NCBI GenBank assembly: GCA_020351875.1
Contig: CP070671.1
Coordinates: 1,244,831 to 1,308,830, forward strand
Reading direction: 5' to 3'
From: Chromatiales bacterium
GTDB taxonomy: Bacteria > Pseudomonadota > Gammaproteobacteria > Steroidobacterales > GCA-2729495
DNA: 64,000 nt
Shown: one piece after another, positions 1-7,920 of the stretch
How the letters are laid out: each line of letters opens with the position of its first letter
Position numbering within the stretch: position 1 is the first letter of the stretch
The notes under the pieces: model-generated
Told to the model about the DNA's origin: nothing
Database searches by the model: none
The model's input: only the letters and a program-made list of their open reading frames with translations
Made by a program: the position numbers and the translations under genes

Positions 1-255
1 ACGCCGGTGACCCAGTTCATCGGCGAGATCCCGACGAGCCGCGCCGCGCACCACCGGCACCTGTACGAGGAGACCATCACCATCCTCAACGGCGAAGGTT
101 TCCTGTGGACGGATGAAACGAAGACCCCGGTGCGGCCGGGCGACACGATTTTCCTGCCGCGCAAGCAGCACCACTCGCTGGAGTGCACCACCTCCGACGG
201 GATGCGGCTGGTGGGCGTGTTCTACCCGTCGATGTCGCCCGCCATCAACTACTGA
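1..255 (+). CDS. Cupin-domain protein, C-terminal part (cut by window edge)
   Basis: The open frame runs from the first base to TGA at 253-255, so the true start lies outside the window. The 84 visible residues form a small beta-barrel cupin core: an H-H-R-H-x3-E-E-T cluster (around residues 17-24), then GEGFLW, R-P-G-D-T and a late histidine in KQHHSLE. This is the usual G(X)5HXH(X)3-4E(X)6G plus G(X)5PXG(X)2H(X)3N layout in slightly divergent form, consistent with a metal-binding cupin. Substrate and role are not visible. The deacetylase gene begins 72 bases downstream on the same strand and may be co-transcribed. Confidence 0.75.
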   Translation, partial: TPVTQFIGEIPTSRAAHHRHLYEETITILNGEGFLWTDETKTPVRPGDTIFLPRKQHHSLECTTSDGMRLVGVFYPSMSPAINY

Positions 256-327
256 CCGCCGGACTTGGTGCAGAGCCGCTTTTTGCCTATGTTTAGCCTT
301 CGGTAGCGATTGAGGACGGCAACAACA

Positions 328-1191
328 ATGAAACGCCCCGAAGAACGCTTCGAATTCTCCGCGATGCCGCAGCGGGACAGGCTGAAGCTGCCCGACAACG
401 CGCGCATGGCCGTGTATCTCATCGCGAATATCGAGGAATGGGATATCGGCAAGCCCATCGCGCGGGAGTACGTCACGTCGCCGGCCGGTGTGCAGACGGT
501 GCCGAACGTGCCGAACTGGGCCTGGCACGAGTACGGCATGCGGGTGGGCATCTGGCGAATGATGGACTCGCTGGCGAAGCGTGGCCTGAAAGCGGGCGTC
601 GCGATCAACGCGCGGGTCTGCGAAGGGGCGGGCGAGCCGGTGGCCCGCGCGATGCTCGACGCCGGGTGGGGTTTCATGGGCCACGGCTACGCGCAGGCCG
701 CGATCCACACCCTGGACGACCAGCAGGCCGCGATCCAGAAGTCCTACGACGTATTGAAAAGCTACACCGGCAAAGCGCCAAAAGGCTGGTTGGGTCCGGG
801 GCTGCACGAAACCCTCGACACGCTGGACTATCTCGCGGAGACAGGTTTCAAGTACGTGTGTGACTGGCCGATGGACGAGCACCCGGTGCAGATGAAGACC
901 AGCGCGGGACCCGTCATGGCCATGCCGTACTCGATGGAGCTCAGCGATCTGCCGCTGATGGTGGTCCAGCAGCACGAATCCGTGCACTGGCTGCAGCGGG
1001 CGCTGGACCAGTTCGACCGGCTGTACGAGGAGGGTGCGGAGCAGCCACGGATCATGGCCATGAGCATCCACCCCTACATCATGGGTGTGCCCCACCGCAT
1101 CAAGTACTTCGAGGCGGCTTACGACCACATGCTGAAGAGGAAAAACGTGTGGTTCACCACGCCGGACGAGATCTACGACTGGTTCAGCTGA
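328..1191 (+). CDS. Polysaccharide deacetylase / PuuE-like allantoinase-family protein
   Basis: A 287-residue NodB-fold hydrolase of the branch that contains PuuE-type allantoinases, with a cytosolic-looking N-terminus and no signal peptide. Visible family features are a short opening strand ending in ANIEEWD, a WHEYGMRVG motif, GHGYAQ at about residue 115 where the family places its metal histidine, GWLGPGLHET, and a late SIHPYIMG. The family hydrolyses C-N bonds such as N-acetyl or cyclic amide groups using a divalent metal. The ATG at 328 was chosen because GAGGACGG sits just upstream; an in-frame TTG at 310 is possible. The exact substrate is unknown, and allantoinase is only one candidate. 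Confidence 0.8.
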   Translation: MKRPEERFEFSAMPQRDRLKLPDNARMAVYLIANIEEWDIGKPIAREYVTSPAGVQTVPNVPNWAWHEYGMRVGIWRMMDSLAKRGLKAGVAINARVCEGAGEPVARAMLDAGWGFMGHGYAQAAIHTLDDQQAAIQKSYDVLKSYTGKAPKGWLGPGLHETLDTLDYLAETGFKYVCDWPMDEHPVQMKTSAGPVMAMPYSMELSDLPLMVVQQHESVHWLQRALDQFDRLYEEGAEQPRIMAMSIHPYIMGVPHRIKYFEAAYDHMLKRKNVWFTTPDEIYDWFS

Positions 1192-1205
1192 GTGTCGTGT
1201 AATTG

Positions 1206-1267
1206 TCGCGGCTAAAGCCGCTCCCACCGCAGAATTGTACCTTCGGTGGGAGCGGCTTTAGCCGCGA
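1206..1267. repeat. REP-like palindrome pair (BIME-like), 24-bp arms
   Basis: A perfect 24-bp inverted repeat (1206-1229 and 1244-1267) encloses a 14-base loop. Each arm contains GCGGCTAAAGCCGC or its complement and is itself a hairpin. It lies between two convergent genes, where it could also act as a bidirectional terminator. The same unit with TTCA in place of TTTA recurs at 50596-50673, 54111-54133 and 55338-55360. Confidence 0.85.
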
Positions 1268-1269
1268 TG

Positions 1270-1662
1270 TCAGTTAACGACATCGGCACTGAACAGCTCC
1301 CGCACGCGCGGGTTGTCCGTGGTCGCGACCGCGCACACGATGCCTTCGCTATCGACCTGCATCAGCGTCAGCGAACGGATACCGATGCCCTGGTCCGTGA
1401 TCTGTCGTGACACCTGGGCCAGAGCGCCCGGCTGGTCTTCCGTTCGCAGCAGCACGATGTCGTTCGACACGGTCTGATAGCCGGCGCCGACGAGCAACGC
1501 CAGGGCCTGGTCATAGTCGCTGACCGCCAGGTTCAGAAACGCCTGGTCGCCGCGCTCCGTGAAGTCCATGCTGCGTATGTCGATGCCTTGTTCGCCAAGC
1601 AGCTCCGCAACGCGGGTCACCGGGTTGTCGGTGGACTGGCAAATGATCGTGAGCAGTTTCAC
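1270..1662 (-). CDS. Tandem ACT-domain protein
   Basis: A 130-residue protein made of two ACT-like ligand-binding domains: residues 1-65 open with KLLTIICQSTDNP, and residues 66-130 contain RTEDQPGALAQVSRQI and end in VCAVATTDNPRVRELF. ACT domains bind amino acids and often regulate amino-acid enzymes. The GTG start at 1662 overlaps the stop of the upstream decarboxylase by four bases (GTGA, 1659-1662), so the two are translationally coupled. This makes a role as amino-acid sensor or regulatory subunit of that PLP enzyme plausible, though this is inference. A longer in-frame extension upstream lies inside the decarboxylase gene and was rejected. Confidence 0.85.
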   Translation of the reverse strand: MKLLTIICQSTDNPVTRVAELLGEQGIDIRSMDFTERGDQAFLNLAVSDYDQALALLVGAGYQTVSNDIVLLRTEDQPGALAQVSRQITDQGIGIRSLTLMQVDSEGIVCAVATTDNPRVRELFSADVVN

Positions 1663-2825
1663 GGTTGCTCGTTCTCCCGCAGCTCCGCTGCCACATCGGC
1701 GACGATCGCTTCGATGTGGTCGCGCGTGATATGCGGCATCAGGATCACGTGGCTGATGCCTTTGGCCGTGGCCAGTTGCCACTTGCGCTGCAGGCTGTCG
1801 CTGACGGCGGGGAATACCACCGTAATCGCGTCCGGATTACGCCACGCGTCGACCCCGGCCCGCCTGAATGCCTGTTCCGTGTAGTCGGCGAGTGCGAGCG
1901 AAGCCCGCGCCCGCTCGCGCAGTCCATCTTCGCCGAGTGCGCGGACCGCGTGCCACATGATCACCGGCGTGTGGCCGTTGCGCGAGCCGGTGATCGTCGT
2001 GTCCAGGTTGCCGATGTACGCAATCGCGCTGGCAATCCGGTTCACGTGGCTCTTGCGGGCCAGCACGATGCCGCAGGGCATCGGCGAGCCGATGAACTTG
2101 TGGCCACTGATCGCGATGCTGTCGGCGCCGTCGGCGAAATCGAACCGTGGCCGCGGTTCCAGGAACGGTGCAAAACCGCCGCACATCGCCGCGTCGGAGT
2201 GAATGTAGCGATTCGGAATCGCGAGTTCGTCCAGGATCTCGTTGATTTTGCCGAGGTCGTCCTTTGCCTCGGTCATCGTGGTGCCGATGTTCGCGAAAAT
2301 GATCGGCGGCGCGTCGCGGTTCACCTTCAGGGTCTCGCGCAGGTCGTCGTAGTCCAGCTCGCCGTTGGGCTGCGAGCGGATCATGATGTTGCGCAGGTTC
2401 AGAAAGTGCAGGTTCTTCGTCACGCTGTAGTGCGTGTCCTGCGAGAAGTACACGATGCCCTTCGGGTAGCGCTCGCGGGCCAGGTAGAGCCCGTAGAGGT
2501 TGCCCTCGGTGCCGCCGTTGGTGATATAGCCCCACCAGTCGTCTTCGGGCGCGCGCATCAGTCGCGCCCAGAATTCCAGCGCCTCGCGCTCGAACTCGCG
2601 GCTGTCGACCTTGCTGGTGCTGTCGACGAAGGGATCACCGACGTTGTTCAGGCTGTAGTCCAGCAGGTCCTTCAGCTCGCTGTAGTCGTAGTCCATCGCG
2701 CTCGGGTAGCCGGCCATCGTGCTGGCGTCCCGGCGGATACGCGCGTAGAAGTCGCGCAACCTGGCCTGGTCGGCCTTGCTCAGGCGTGACGGGTGCGGTG
2801 CCGGCTTGGGGAGTGGGGTAGCCAT
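1659..2825 (-). CDS. PLP-dependent group II decarboxylase (histidine/serine decarboxylase-like)
   Basis: A 388-residue fold-type I PLP decarboxylase. NGGTEGN (about residue 100) and HSDAAMCGG are cofactor-binding segments, and the ISGHKFIGSPMPCG segment carries the Schiff-base lysine. The S-x-H-K context and overall length are closest to bacterial histidine decarboxylases of the Morganella type and plant serine decarboxylases. It would release CO2 from a small amino acid to give an amine. The ATG at 2825 is preferred over one at 2843 because family proteins begin near here; neither start has a strong ribosome site. The gene is coupled to the ACT-domain gene and diverges from an Lrp/AsnC regulator. 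Whether the substrate is histidine, serine or another amino acid is not decidable. Confidence 0.85.
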   Translation of the reverse strand: MATPLPKPAPHPSRLSKADQARLRDFYARIRRDASTMAGYPSAMDYDYSELKDLLDYSLNNVGDPFVDSTSKVDSREFEREALEFWARLMRAPEDDWWGYITNGGTEGNLYGLYLARERYPKGIVYFSQDTHYSVTKNLHFLNLRNIMIRSQPNGELDYDDLRETLKVNRDAPPIIFANIGTTMTEAKDDLGKINEILDELAIPNRYIHSDAAMCGGFAPFLEPRPRFDFADGADSIAISGHKFIGSPMPCGIVLARKSHVNRIASAIAYIGNLDTTITGSRNGHTPVIMWHAVRALGEDGLRERARASLALADYTEQAFRRAGVDAWRNPDAITVVFPAVSDSLQRKWQLATAKGISHVILMPHITRDHIEAIVADVAAELRENEQP

Positions 2826-2852
2826 TCGCCCAGAATGCCCCATCCATGGCGC

Positions 2853-2879
2853 AATTGGCTGTCTTTCTAGCCTATAATT
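2853..2879. promoter_or_regulatory. Candidate promoter -10 and operator dyad for the Lrp/AsnC gene
   Basis: TATAAT at 2873-2878 is a consensus -10 box on the plus strand about 33 bases before the regulator ATG. No good -35 hexamer stands 17 bases upstream. An imperfect dyad, AATTGGCT (2853-2860) and AGCCTATAATT (2870-2880), overlaps the -10. In a divergent Lrp/AsnC-enzyme arrangement this is a natural place for an autoregulatory operator. This is inferred from position only. Confidence 0.4.
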
Positions 2880-2910
2880 CGAGGGATTCAGGCAGAAAAT
2901 AGCGAGTTAG

Positions 2911-3402
2911 ATGACGAAAAAGACGAAATCCGTCTATCCGCTGAGCAGGCAGGAAAGCGAGATCCTCCGTGCCCTGCAGGATGACGGTCGCATATCCAAC
3001 GTGCAGCTGGCGAGCCGTGTCGGGATGTCCGAATCGCCGTGTCTCAGGCGAGTTCGGGCCCTGGAGGAGGCCGGTGTCATTCGCGGATATGGCGCCCGGC
3101 TGGACCGGCGGCGGCTTGGTCTCGACATCCTGGCTTTCGTGCACGTCAGCATCGACCAGCGTGAGGATACTGACGCGGACAGCTTCCTCGCAGCGGTGCA
3201 GCGCGAGGATCAGGTCATCGAGTGCTACGCGATGAGCGGCACGGACGACTACCTGCTGAAGGTCGCCGCCCGCAACATGGACGAGCTCGCGGACCTGACG
3301 ATGCGCAAATTACTCCGCTGGCCGGGCGTGCAGCATGTCTCTTCCAATTTCGTGATGGAAGAACTCAAGGTCGACGCTGGTTTGCCGGTCGGGATCAGCT
3401 GA
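2911..3402 (+). CDS. Lrp/AsnC family transcriptional regulator
   Basis: A 163-residue protein with the two standard modules. Residues 12-60 are an AsnC-type winged helix-turn-helix (RISNVQLASRVGMSESPCLRR followed by a wing). Residues 75-150 are a RAM/Lrp ligand domain (SGTDDYLLKVAARNMDEL...). The family binds amino acids and controls their metabolism as dimers or octamers. It diverges from the decarboxylase/ACT pair with an 85-base gap and converges on the ornithine-cyclodeaminase-like gene, so control of the decarboxylase is the best guess. No convincing ribosome site precedes the ATG. Confidence 0.92.
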   Translation: MTKKTKSVYPLSRQESEILRALQDDGRISNVQLASRVGMSESPCLRRVRALEEAGVIRGYGARLDRRRLGLDILAFVHVSIDQREDTDADSFLAAVQREDQVIECYAMSGTDDYLLKVAARNMDELADLTMRKLLRWPGVQHVSSNFVMEELKVDAGLPVGIS

Positions 3403-3417
3403 TACATTCGACAACGA

Positions 3418-4395
3418 TCAAAGTTCCACAACGCTGCCGAGGCCACGGGATTCGGCCGTCTGATACAGGTACCACGCGGCCGCGAGATCCTGGGCCGCAA
3501 CGCCGAGCGACTTGTACACGGTGATTTCCTGTCCGTCCGTGCGGCCCGGCGCCTGACCGAGCAGCACCTCGCCGATCTCGGCACGGACATGGTCTTCATC
3601 GACTGCGCCTGCCGTAATCGCGGTCAGCAGCTCGCCCGCCTGCGCGAATGCAGACCCGCGATAGTCCACGAAGAAATTCGCGCGACGCACCGCGTCCGTG
3701 TCGACTTCGCGCGCTTCCGGTACGCTGGAGCCGACTAGGTTCAGGTGGGTGCCGGGCTGCAACCACTCGCCGCGCACGATGGGTTCTCTTGCTCCAGTCA
3801 CGGTGCAGACGATATCTGCCGTTTGCACCCCGTCCTGCAGGTCAGTGCAAGGCTCGACGACCAGCGGGTGCTGCTGTGCAAGTTCGTCGGCCAAAGCGAC
3901 TGCCTTGTCCGCATCCCGTCCCCAGATGCGGATCCGCCGTATGTTGCGCACCGCGAGCATGGCCGGCGCGTGCGCGCGTGCCTGCGCACCCGTGCCACAG
4001 ATCAGCACCTCCGAGGCATCCTCTCGGGCCAGCGCGCGGGTCGCAACGGCACTGGCCGCAGCGGTGCGCAGGCTCGTGATCACGTCGCCGTCCAGCAGCG
4101 CGGTGGGTTCGCCCCGCCCGGCTTCGAATAACACCATCAGGCCGAGGTGGGAGGGCAGGCCTGCAGCAGGATTGCCGGGAAACAGGCTGACCAGCTTGAT
4201 GCCGAAACATTCCGGCGAGCCGAGATAGCCGGGCATCATGCCCATCGCACCGTTCGGTAACTTCAGGCCCCAGCGTAGCGGCAACTCCACGTTGCCCTGA
4301 GACACCTCGCGCATTGCCGCATCGACCACGTCGATCGCGGCAGCGGGCGTCAGTAGCTCGCGGATCAACTCCTCGCCGATGGCTCTAATGCGCAT
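3418..4395 (-). CDS. Ornithine cyclodeaminase / mu-crystallin family protein
   Basis: A 325-residue NAD(P)-binding protein. The catalytic-domain lysine region FGIKLVSLFPGN is near residue 65, and LDGDVITSLRTAAASA precedes the Rossmann glycine motif ICGTGAQARAH at about residue 130. NLVGSSVPEAREVD near 220 is typical of the family. Members cyclise ornithine to proline with loss of ammonia, or act as alanine or ketimine/imine reductases, so substrate is open. Its start overlaps the stop of the secreted SnoaL-like gene by 11 bases, implying co-translation. It converges on the Lrp/AsnC gene with a 15-base gap. Confidence 0.9.
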   Translation of the reverse strand: MRIRAIGEELIRELLTPAAAIDVVDAAMREVSQGNVELPLRWGLKLPNGAMGMMPGYLGSPECFGIKLVSLFPGNPAAGLPSHLGLMVLFEAGRGEPTALLDGDVITSLRTAAASAVATRALAREDASEVLICGTGAQARAHAPAMLAVRNIRRIRIWGRDADKAVALADELAQQHPLVVEPCTDLQDGVQTADIVCTVTGAREPIVRGEWLQPGTHLNLVGSSVPEAREVDTDAVRRANFFVDYRGSAFAQAGELLTAITAGAVDEDHVRAEIGEVLLGQAPGRTDGQEITVYKSLGVAAQDLAAAWYLYQTAESRGLGSVVEL

Positions 4396-5383
4396 GATCG
4401 AATTCTATCGGTGCGGTATTCAGCCAGATCTCGACGATACGGCCTTGGTTGTTGAAGCGCAGGATGCACTCGCCCTGCAGGCTCACCGGACGCAGGTCCG
4501 GCTCGCGGTCGCGATAAAGCTTCCGCTGCGACCCAAGCGCGCGCCAGCGGAACGCGCCCATCGACCAGGCCGACAGCGGCGCATTCACCGTAAGCCGCAG
4601 GTCCGGGACCGCGGTCCACAGTTCGCGCAGTTGCTGTTGCAGGTCGGCGAGGCCCGCCGGCACGTTGTCAAGGCCGTGCACCCGTACGTTTTTGTCGAAC
4701 ACCCCGAAGAACTCCCGGTCGCGCTCAGCGGGCGCTTCCATCCTGTTGAAAGCGTGGGTCAGACCCTCGAGCCGGGCGTGGATCTCGGCCTCGCTGAGCC
4801 CCGGGCCGTTCAGTTCGCGGGCGATGCGGTCGCCTTCGGCCCGCCCTTGCGGACCGAGTAGCTGGCCGAGGCGATAGCCGTGGTCGTGATTCGACCAGCG
4901 CTCCGCGATGCGCCCATCGTCATCGAAGCGGAAGAAAGTCTGGCCGCGCAGAAACACCGGCTGGGATTGCCCCGCAACACCGTCGAATTCGCCGGCCAGG
5001 TATAGCATCGAGTGATAGCGCTGTGCCGCCATGTTGCCGGCCACGATAACTTCGTCGCTCAGCAGCACGCCATCCTTCAGTTCGAAGAACACGGGCCGGT
5101 AATGCTCGCGCAGGCCGTCGATGCCGGTGTCACCGCTCTCCAGCAGGCCGTGGGCAACGACATCATCGGCAAAGATCGCCAGGTAGTTACGGTACGAACG
5201 CGCCTGGTCGCGGTCACGGATGATCTCGTCCATCTCGTGCATCCGGGCCCGCGTGCCCTCGGTCAGTTCGCGCCACGCCGGGGGCGATTCCAACGCGCAG
5301 ACGGGGAGTGCAAACAGACCAGCTGCTGTAGCCAGCAACGCGGCCGCGGCGATGTGCCGCGGCCAGTTGGCGCCAGTGTGCAT
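4385..5383 (-). CDS. Secreted protein with two SnoaL-like (NTF2-fold) domains
   Basis: A 332-residue protein whose first 30 residues are a Sec signal peptide: basic MHTGANWPR, a hydrophobic alanine/leucine stretch, and an A-x-A-like cleavage site near PVCALES. The mature part appears to contain two related alpha+beta NTF2-like domains, with YRNYLAIFADDVVAHG in the first and FDKNVRVHGLDNVPAG in the second, each followed by F-R-W/F-x-R-D-like strands. Such domains serve as small-molecule isomerases, hydrolases or binding proteins. The ATG at 5383 starts the signal peptide; a longer in-frame start exists at 5440 but overlaps the terminator hairpin. It is coupled to the ornithine-cyclodeaminase-like gene. 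Confidence 0.7.
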   Translation of the reverse strand: MHTGANWPRHIAAAALLATAAGLFALPVCALESPPAWRELTEGTRARMHEMDEIIRDRDQARSYRNYLAIFADDVVAHGLLESGDTGIDGLREHYRPVFFELKDGVLLSDEVIVAGNMAAQRYHSMLYLAGEFDGVAGQSQPVFLRGQTFFRFDDDGRIAERWSNHDHGYRLGQLLGPQGRAEGDRIARELNGPGLSEAEIHARLEGLTHAFNRMEAPAERDREFFGVFDKNVRVHGLDNVPAGLADLQQQLRELWTAVPDLRLTVNAPLSAWSMGAFRWRALGSQRKLYRDREPDLRPVSLQGECILRFNNQGRIVEIWLNTAPIEFDHAH

Positions 5384-5402
5384 GGGAGGGGGGGTGGGAC
5401 TC

Positions 5403-5438
5403 TGGCGAAAAAGACGGCGGCGGGGCTGAAGCCCCGCC
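5403..5438 (-). terminator. Rho-independent terminator of the TonB-receptor gene
   Basis: On the minus strand an 8-bp GC stem, GGCGGGGC/GCCCCGCC (5431-5438 and 5419-5426) with a TTCA tetraloop, is followed closely by GCCGTCTTTTTCG. It begins 12 bases after the receptor stop codon and ends 20 bases before the next ATG, so it should separate the receptor from the SnoaL/cyclodeaminase pair. Confidence 0.75.
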
Positions 5439-5449
5439 ACCAGGGGGGG

Positions 5450-7774
5450 TTATTCGCCAAAGTTGAAGGTGACGGTGCCACCCACGATGCGCGGCTCGCC
5501 GACGTGTGACCACAGGGTCGACGAACCGAGAATCAAGCCGTCGAACGGGATCGCGAAACGGGACATGGTGTAGCGCTTGTCGAAGCAGTTCCGGCACCAC
5601 ACGGACAGTTCCCACTGGTCGTTCGGGCTGCGCACGCCGCTGCGCAGGTTCACCAGCGCGTACCGGCCTTCCTTGCGCTCGTCGTCCGGGAGCGTGTCGA
5701 CGAACTGGTTGGTGCGGCCAAACCAGTTGCCGCTCGCAAACAGGCCCCACTGGCCCAGCGTGTCGGGCCGGTCGTAGTCGAAGCCGATCTGCCCGGTCCA
5801 CTCCGAGCTGAACGGCAGTTGCTGGCCGCTCGGATCCGGCCGGGTCGGGTCCAGGAGGCCAACATCGTCGTCGAAGTCCGCGTCGAGGTACAGCGCCGAC
5901 GCGTTCACGGTCAGGTTGTCGGTGATCGCCCAGTCCGTCTCCACTTCCAGGCCCCGGGACCTGGCGCCCGACGCGTTGGTCACGTCGAAGGTGCCGTCCG
6001 GCCGCAGGATCTGCAGTTGCAGGTCGTCGAATTCCGTGTAGAACACGGACGCGTTCAAGCGCACCTGGCCGTCGGCAATGTACGACTTCATGCCCAGTTC
6101 GAAGTGATCTGCCGTTTCCTTGTCGAAGGTCGGATCCTGCTGCGTGCCCAGGCACACGGGTGGGCTGGACACGAAGCCGGGTGGGCAGCCACCGGCAGGC
6201 GGTTCCAGAATCACCGCCGCACCCGCCGCGTCGCGGTTCAGGCTGATGCCGCCCGACTTGAAGCCGCGGGCATACGTGCCGTAAAACATCACGTCTTCTT
6301 CGAGGTCGTACTGCAGGCTGATCGTCCCGGTGGGTTCGCTGTCGTCGGTATTGGCGCTGAAATCGAACACGACGGGCAGCGGCAGGGCCTGCGGCTGATC
6401 GTTGCGCGACTTCGCGTCCTTGTCGTCCTTCGTGTAGCGGAGGCCTGCGGTTAGCGACCATTGGTCAGCCATGCGCCAGGTGCCGTGTGCGAACGCCGCG
6501 TATGTCTTAGTGTTCTGTTCGAATTCCGCGAGGAAGGCCCGGCCTGGCACATTCCCAAACAGTCCAGGGGCGAAGAACGGGAAGTCCGTGATCTGTGATC
6601 CCCAGATGAACTCGTTGGAACGCTCGATGTCTTCGTCGGCATAGTAGCCGCCCACGATCCAGTCGACGCGGTCGTCGAACAGTTGCCCTTCGAAGCGCAG
6701 CTCCTGCGACAGCAGTTGAACCTCCGGCAAGTTCTGGTTGGAGCGCAGCACATCCACGCCGGTGAAGTCGTTGTCCTTCGAGTTGCTGTCGTCGTAGTCG
6801 CGATACCCGGTCATGGATGTGATCGTGAACGCGCCAACGTCCCACTTGATCTCCGCGGCCATGCCCTTGTCTTCCGCGTCGTACGACAACTTGCCGTTCG
6901 CCGCTATGTCCAGGTCGTCGATGTCGGCCGGATCGATGATGGTTGACCCGATAGACGCGGCAGCGGGCCCGTTGATCGGACCGGTTTGCGGGTCATTGAT
7001 CAAGCGCATCGGGAAGCAGCACTGCTCGTTGTCCACCTTCGCGTAGTCGCCGATCAGGCGGAACCCAAGGGACTCGGTGGGCTGCCACAGCACCTGGCCG
7101 CGCAACGAGTAGCGGTCACGGTCGTTCGTTTCGTTGCCATCCGCTTTATTGTCCAGCCAGCCGTCGCCATTCGCATAGGTCCACGTGACGCGGGTCGCCA
7201 GCGTGTCGGTGATCGGTGCGTTGAAAAAGCCGTTGATCCGGGCAACATCGTATTCTTCATAGTTCGCTTCGACTGCGCCATTCACGCCGCTGAAGTCCGG
7301 GCGGTTGGTCAGGAAGTGCACGACGCCGGCAGTCGTGTTCTTGCCGAAGAGGGTGCCCTGTGGGCCCTTCAGTACCTCGATCCGTTCCATATCGTAAATA
7401 TCGTTGCTCGCGACCAGGCCGGAGCGACTGCGGTAGATGCCGTCCACGAAGGTGCCGACGCTGGGCTCGAAACCGATGTTGAACACCGACGTGCCCAGGC
7501 CACGGATCGCAAACGACGTGCCCTGGCCCGGCGGGTCAACCGCGCGAATCTCCAGGGACGGAATCGCGACGCGCAGGTTGAATACGTCCCGGATCACGTT
7601 GACTTTGAGCGCTTCGCCCGAGACTGCGGAGATGGCGATCGGCACGTCCTGCTCCGACTGCACGCGCTTCTGGGCGGTGACGAGGATGTCCTCGAGTTCG
7701 GCCGCCTGGCCGACGCCGGTCACCGATAGCAATACGGCTGTGGCGCCGCCGATAAAGCCTGCTGGAGTCTTCAT
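5450..7774 (-). CDS. TonB-dependent outer-membrane receptor
   Basis: A 774-residue receptor. Residues 1-25 are a signal peptide ending VGQAAE, followed by an ILVTAQKR segment typical of sphingomonad/gammaproteobacterial receptors. The plug domain (about 35-150) carries RGPQGTLFGKNTTAG. The rest is a 22-strand-type barrel ending in an aromatic-containing tail, VTFNFGE. It would import a bulky or scarce substrate into the periplasm using TonB energy. The ATG at 7774 is preceded by GGGGGA and is preferred over one at 7804. It has its own terminator downstream, and diverges from the DUF2817 gene. Specificity cannot be read; this class often handles plant-type aromatics or terpenoids. Confidence 0.93.
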   Translation of the reverse strand: MKTPAGFIGGATAVLLSVTGVGQAAELEDILVTAQKRVQSEQDVPIAISAVSGEALKVNVIRDVFNLRVAIPSLEIRAVDPPGQGTSFAIRGLGTSVFNIGFEPSVGTFVDGIYRSRSGLVASNDIYDMERIEVLKGPQGTLFGKNTTAGVVHFLTNRPDFSGVNGAVEANYEEYDVARINGFFNAPITDTLATRVTWTYANGDGWLDNKADGNETNDRDRYSLRGQVLWQPTESLGFRLIGDYAKVDNEQCCFPMRLINDPQTGPINGPAAASIGSTIIDPADIDDLDIAANGKLSYDAEDKGMAAEIKWDVGAFTITSMTGYRDYDDSNSKDNDFTGVDVLRSNQNLPEVQLLSQELRFEGQLFDDRVDWIVGGYYADEDIERSNEFIWGSQITDFPFFAPGLFGNVPGRAFLAEFEQNTKTYAAFAHGTWRMADQWSLTAGLRYTKDDKDAKSRNDQPQALPLPVVFDFSANTDDSEPTGTISLQYDLEEDVMFYGTYARGFKSGGISLNRDAAGAAVILEPPAGGCPPGFVSSPPVCLGTQQDPTFDKETADHFELGMKSYIADGQVRLNASVFYTEFDDLQLQILRPDGTFDVTNASGARSRGLEVETDWAITDNLTVNASALYLDADFDDDVGLLDPTRPDPSGQQLPFSSEWTGQIGFDYDRPDTLGQWGLFASGNWFGRTNQFVDTLPDDERKEGRYALVNLRSGVRSPNDQWELSVWCRNCFDKRYTMSRFAIPFDGLILGSSTLWSHVGEPRIVGGTVTFNFGE

Positions 7775-7920
7775 GCTGTTCGTCCCCCAACTGAACTGGT
7801 CCATGACTGGACTAAGACACTATCCCAGGGCCCTGGGGCGGGCTTATGGCGAACCGATTAGTTTCTATGCAATCACGGAAACGCGTTGGCCGTGCGCAAC
7901 AAATATGGGAGCATGCCGGC

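Noticed and set aside
2855-2860. TTGGCT as -35 box for the TATAAT at 2873
   Set aside because: The spacer would be only 12 bases, too short for a sigma-70 promoter.
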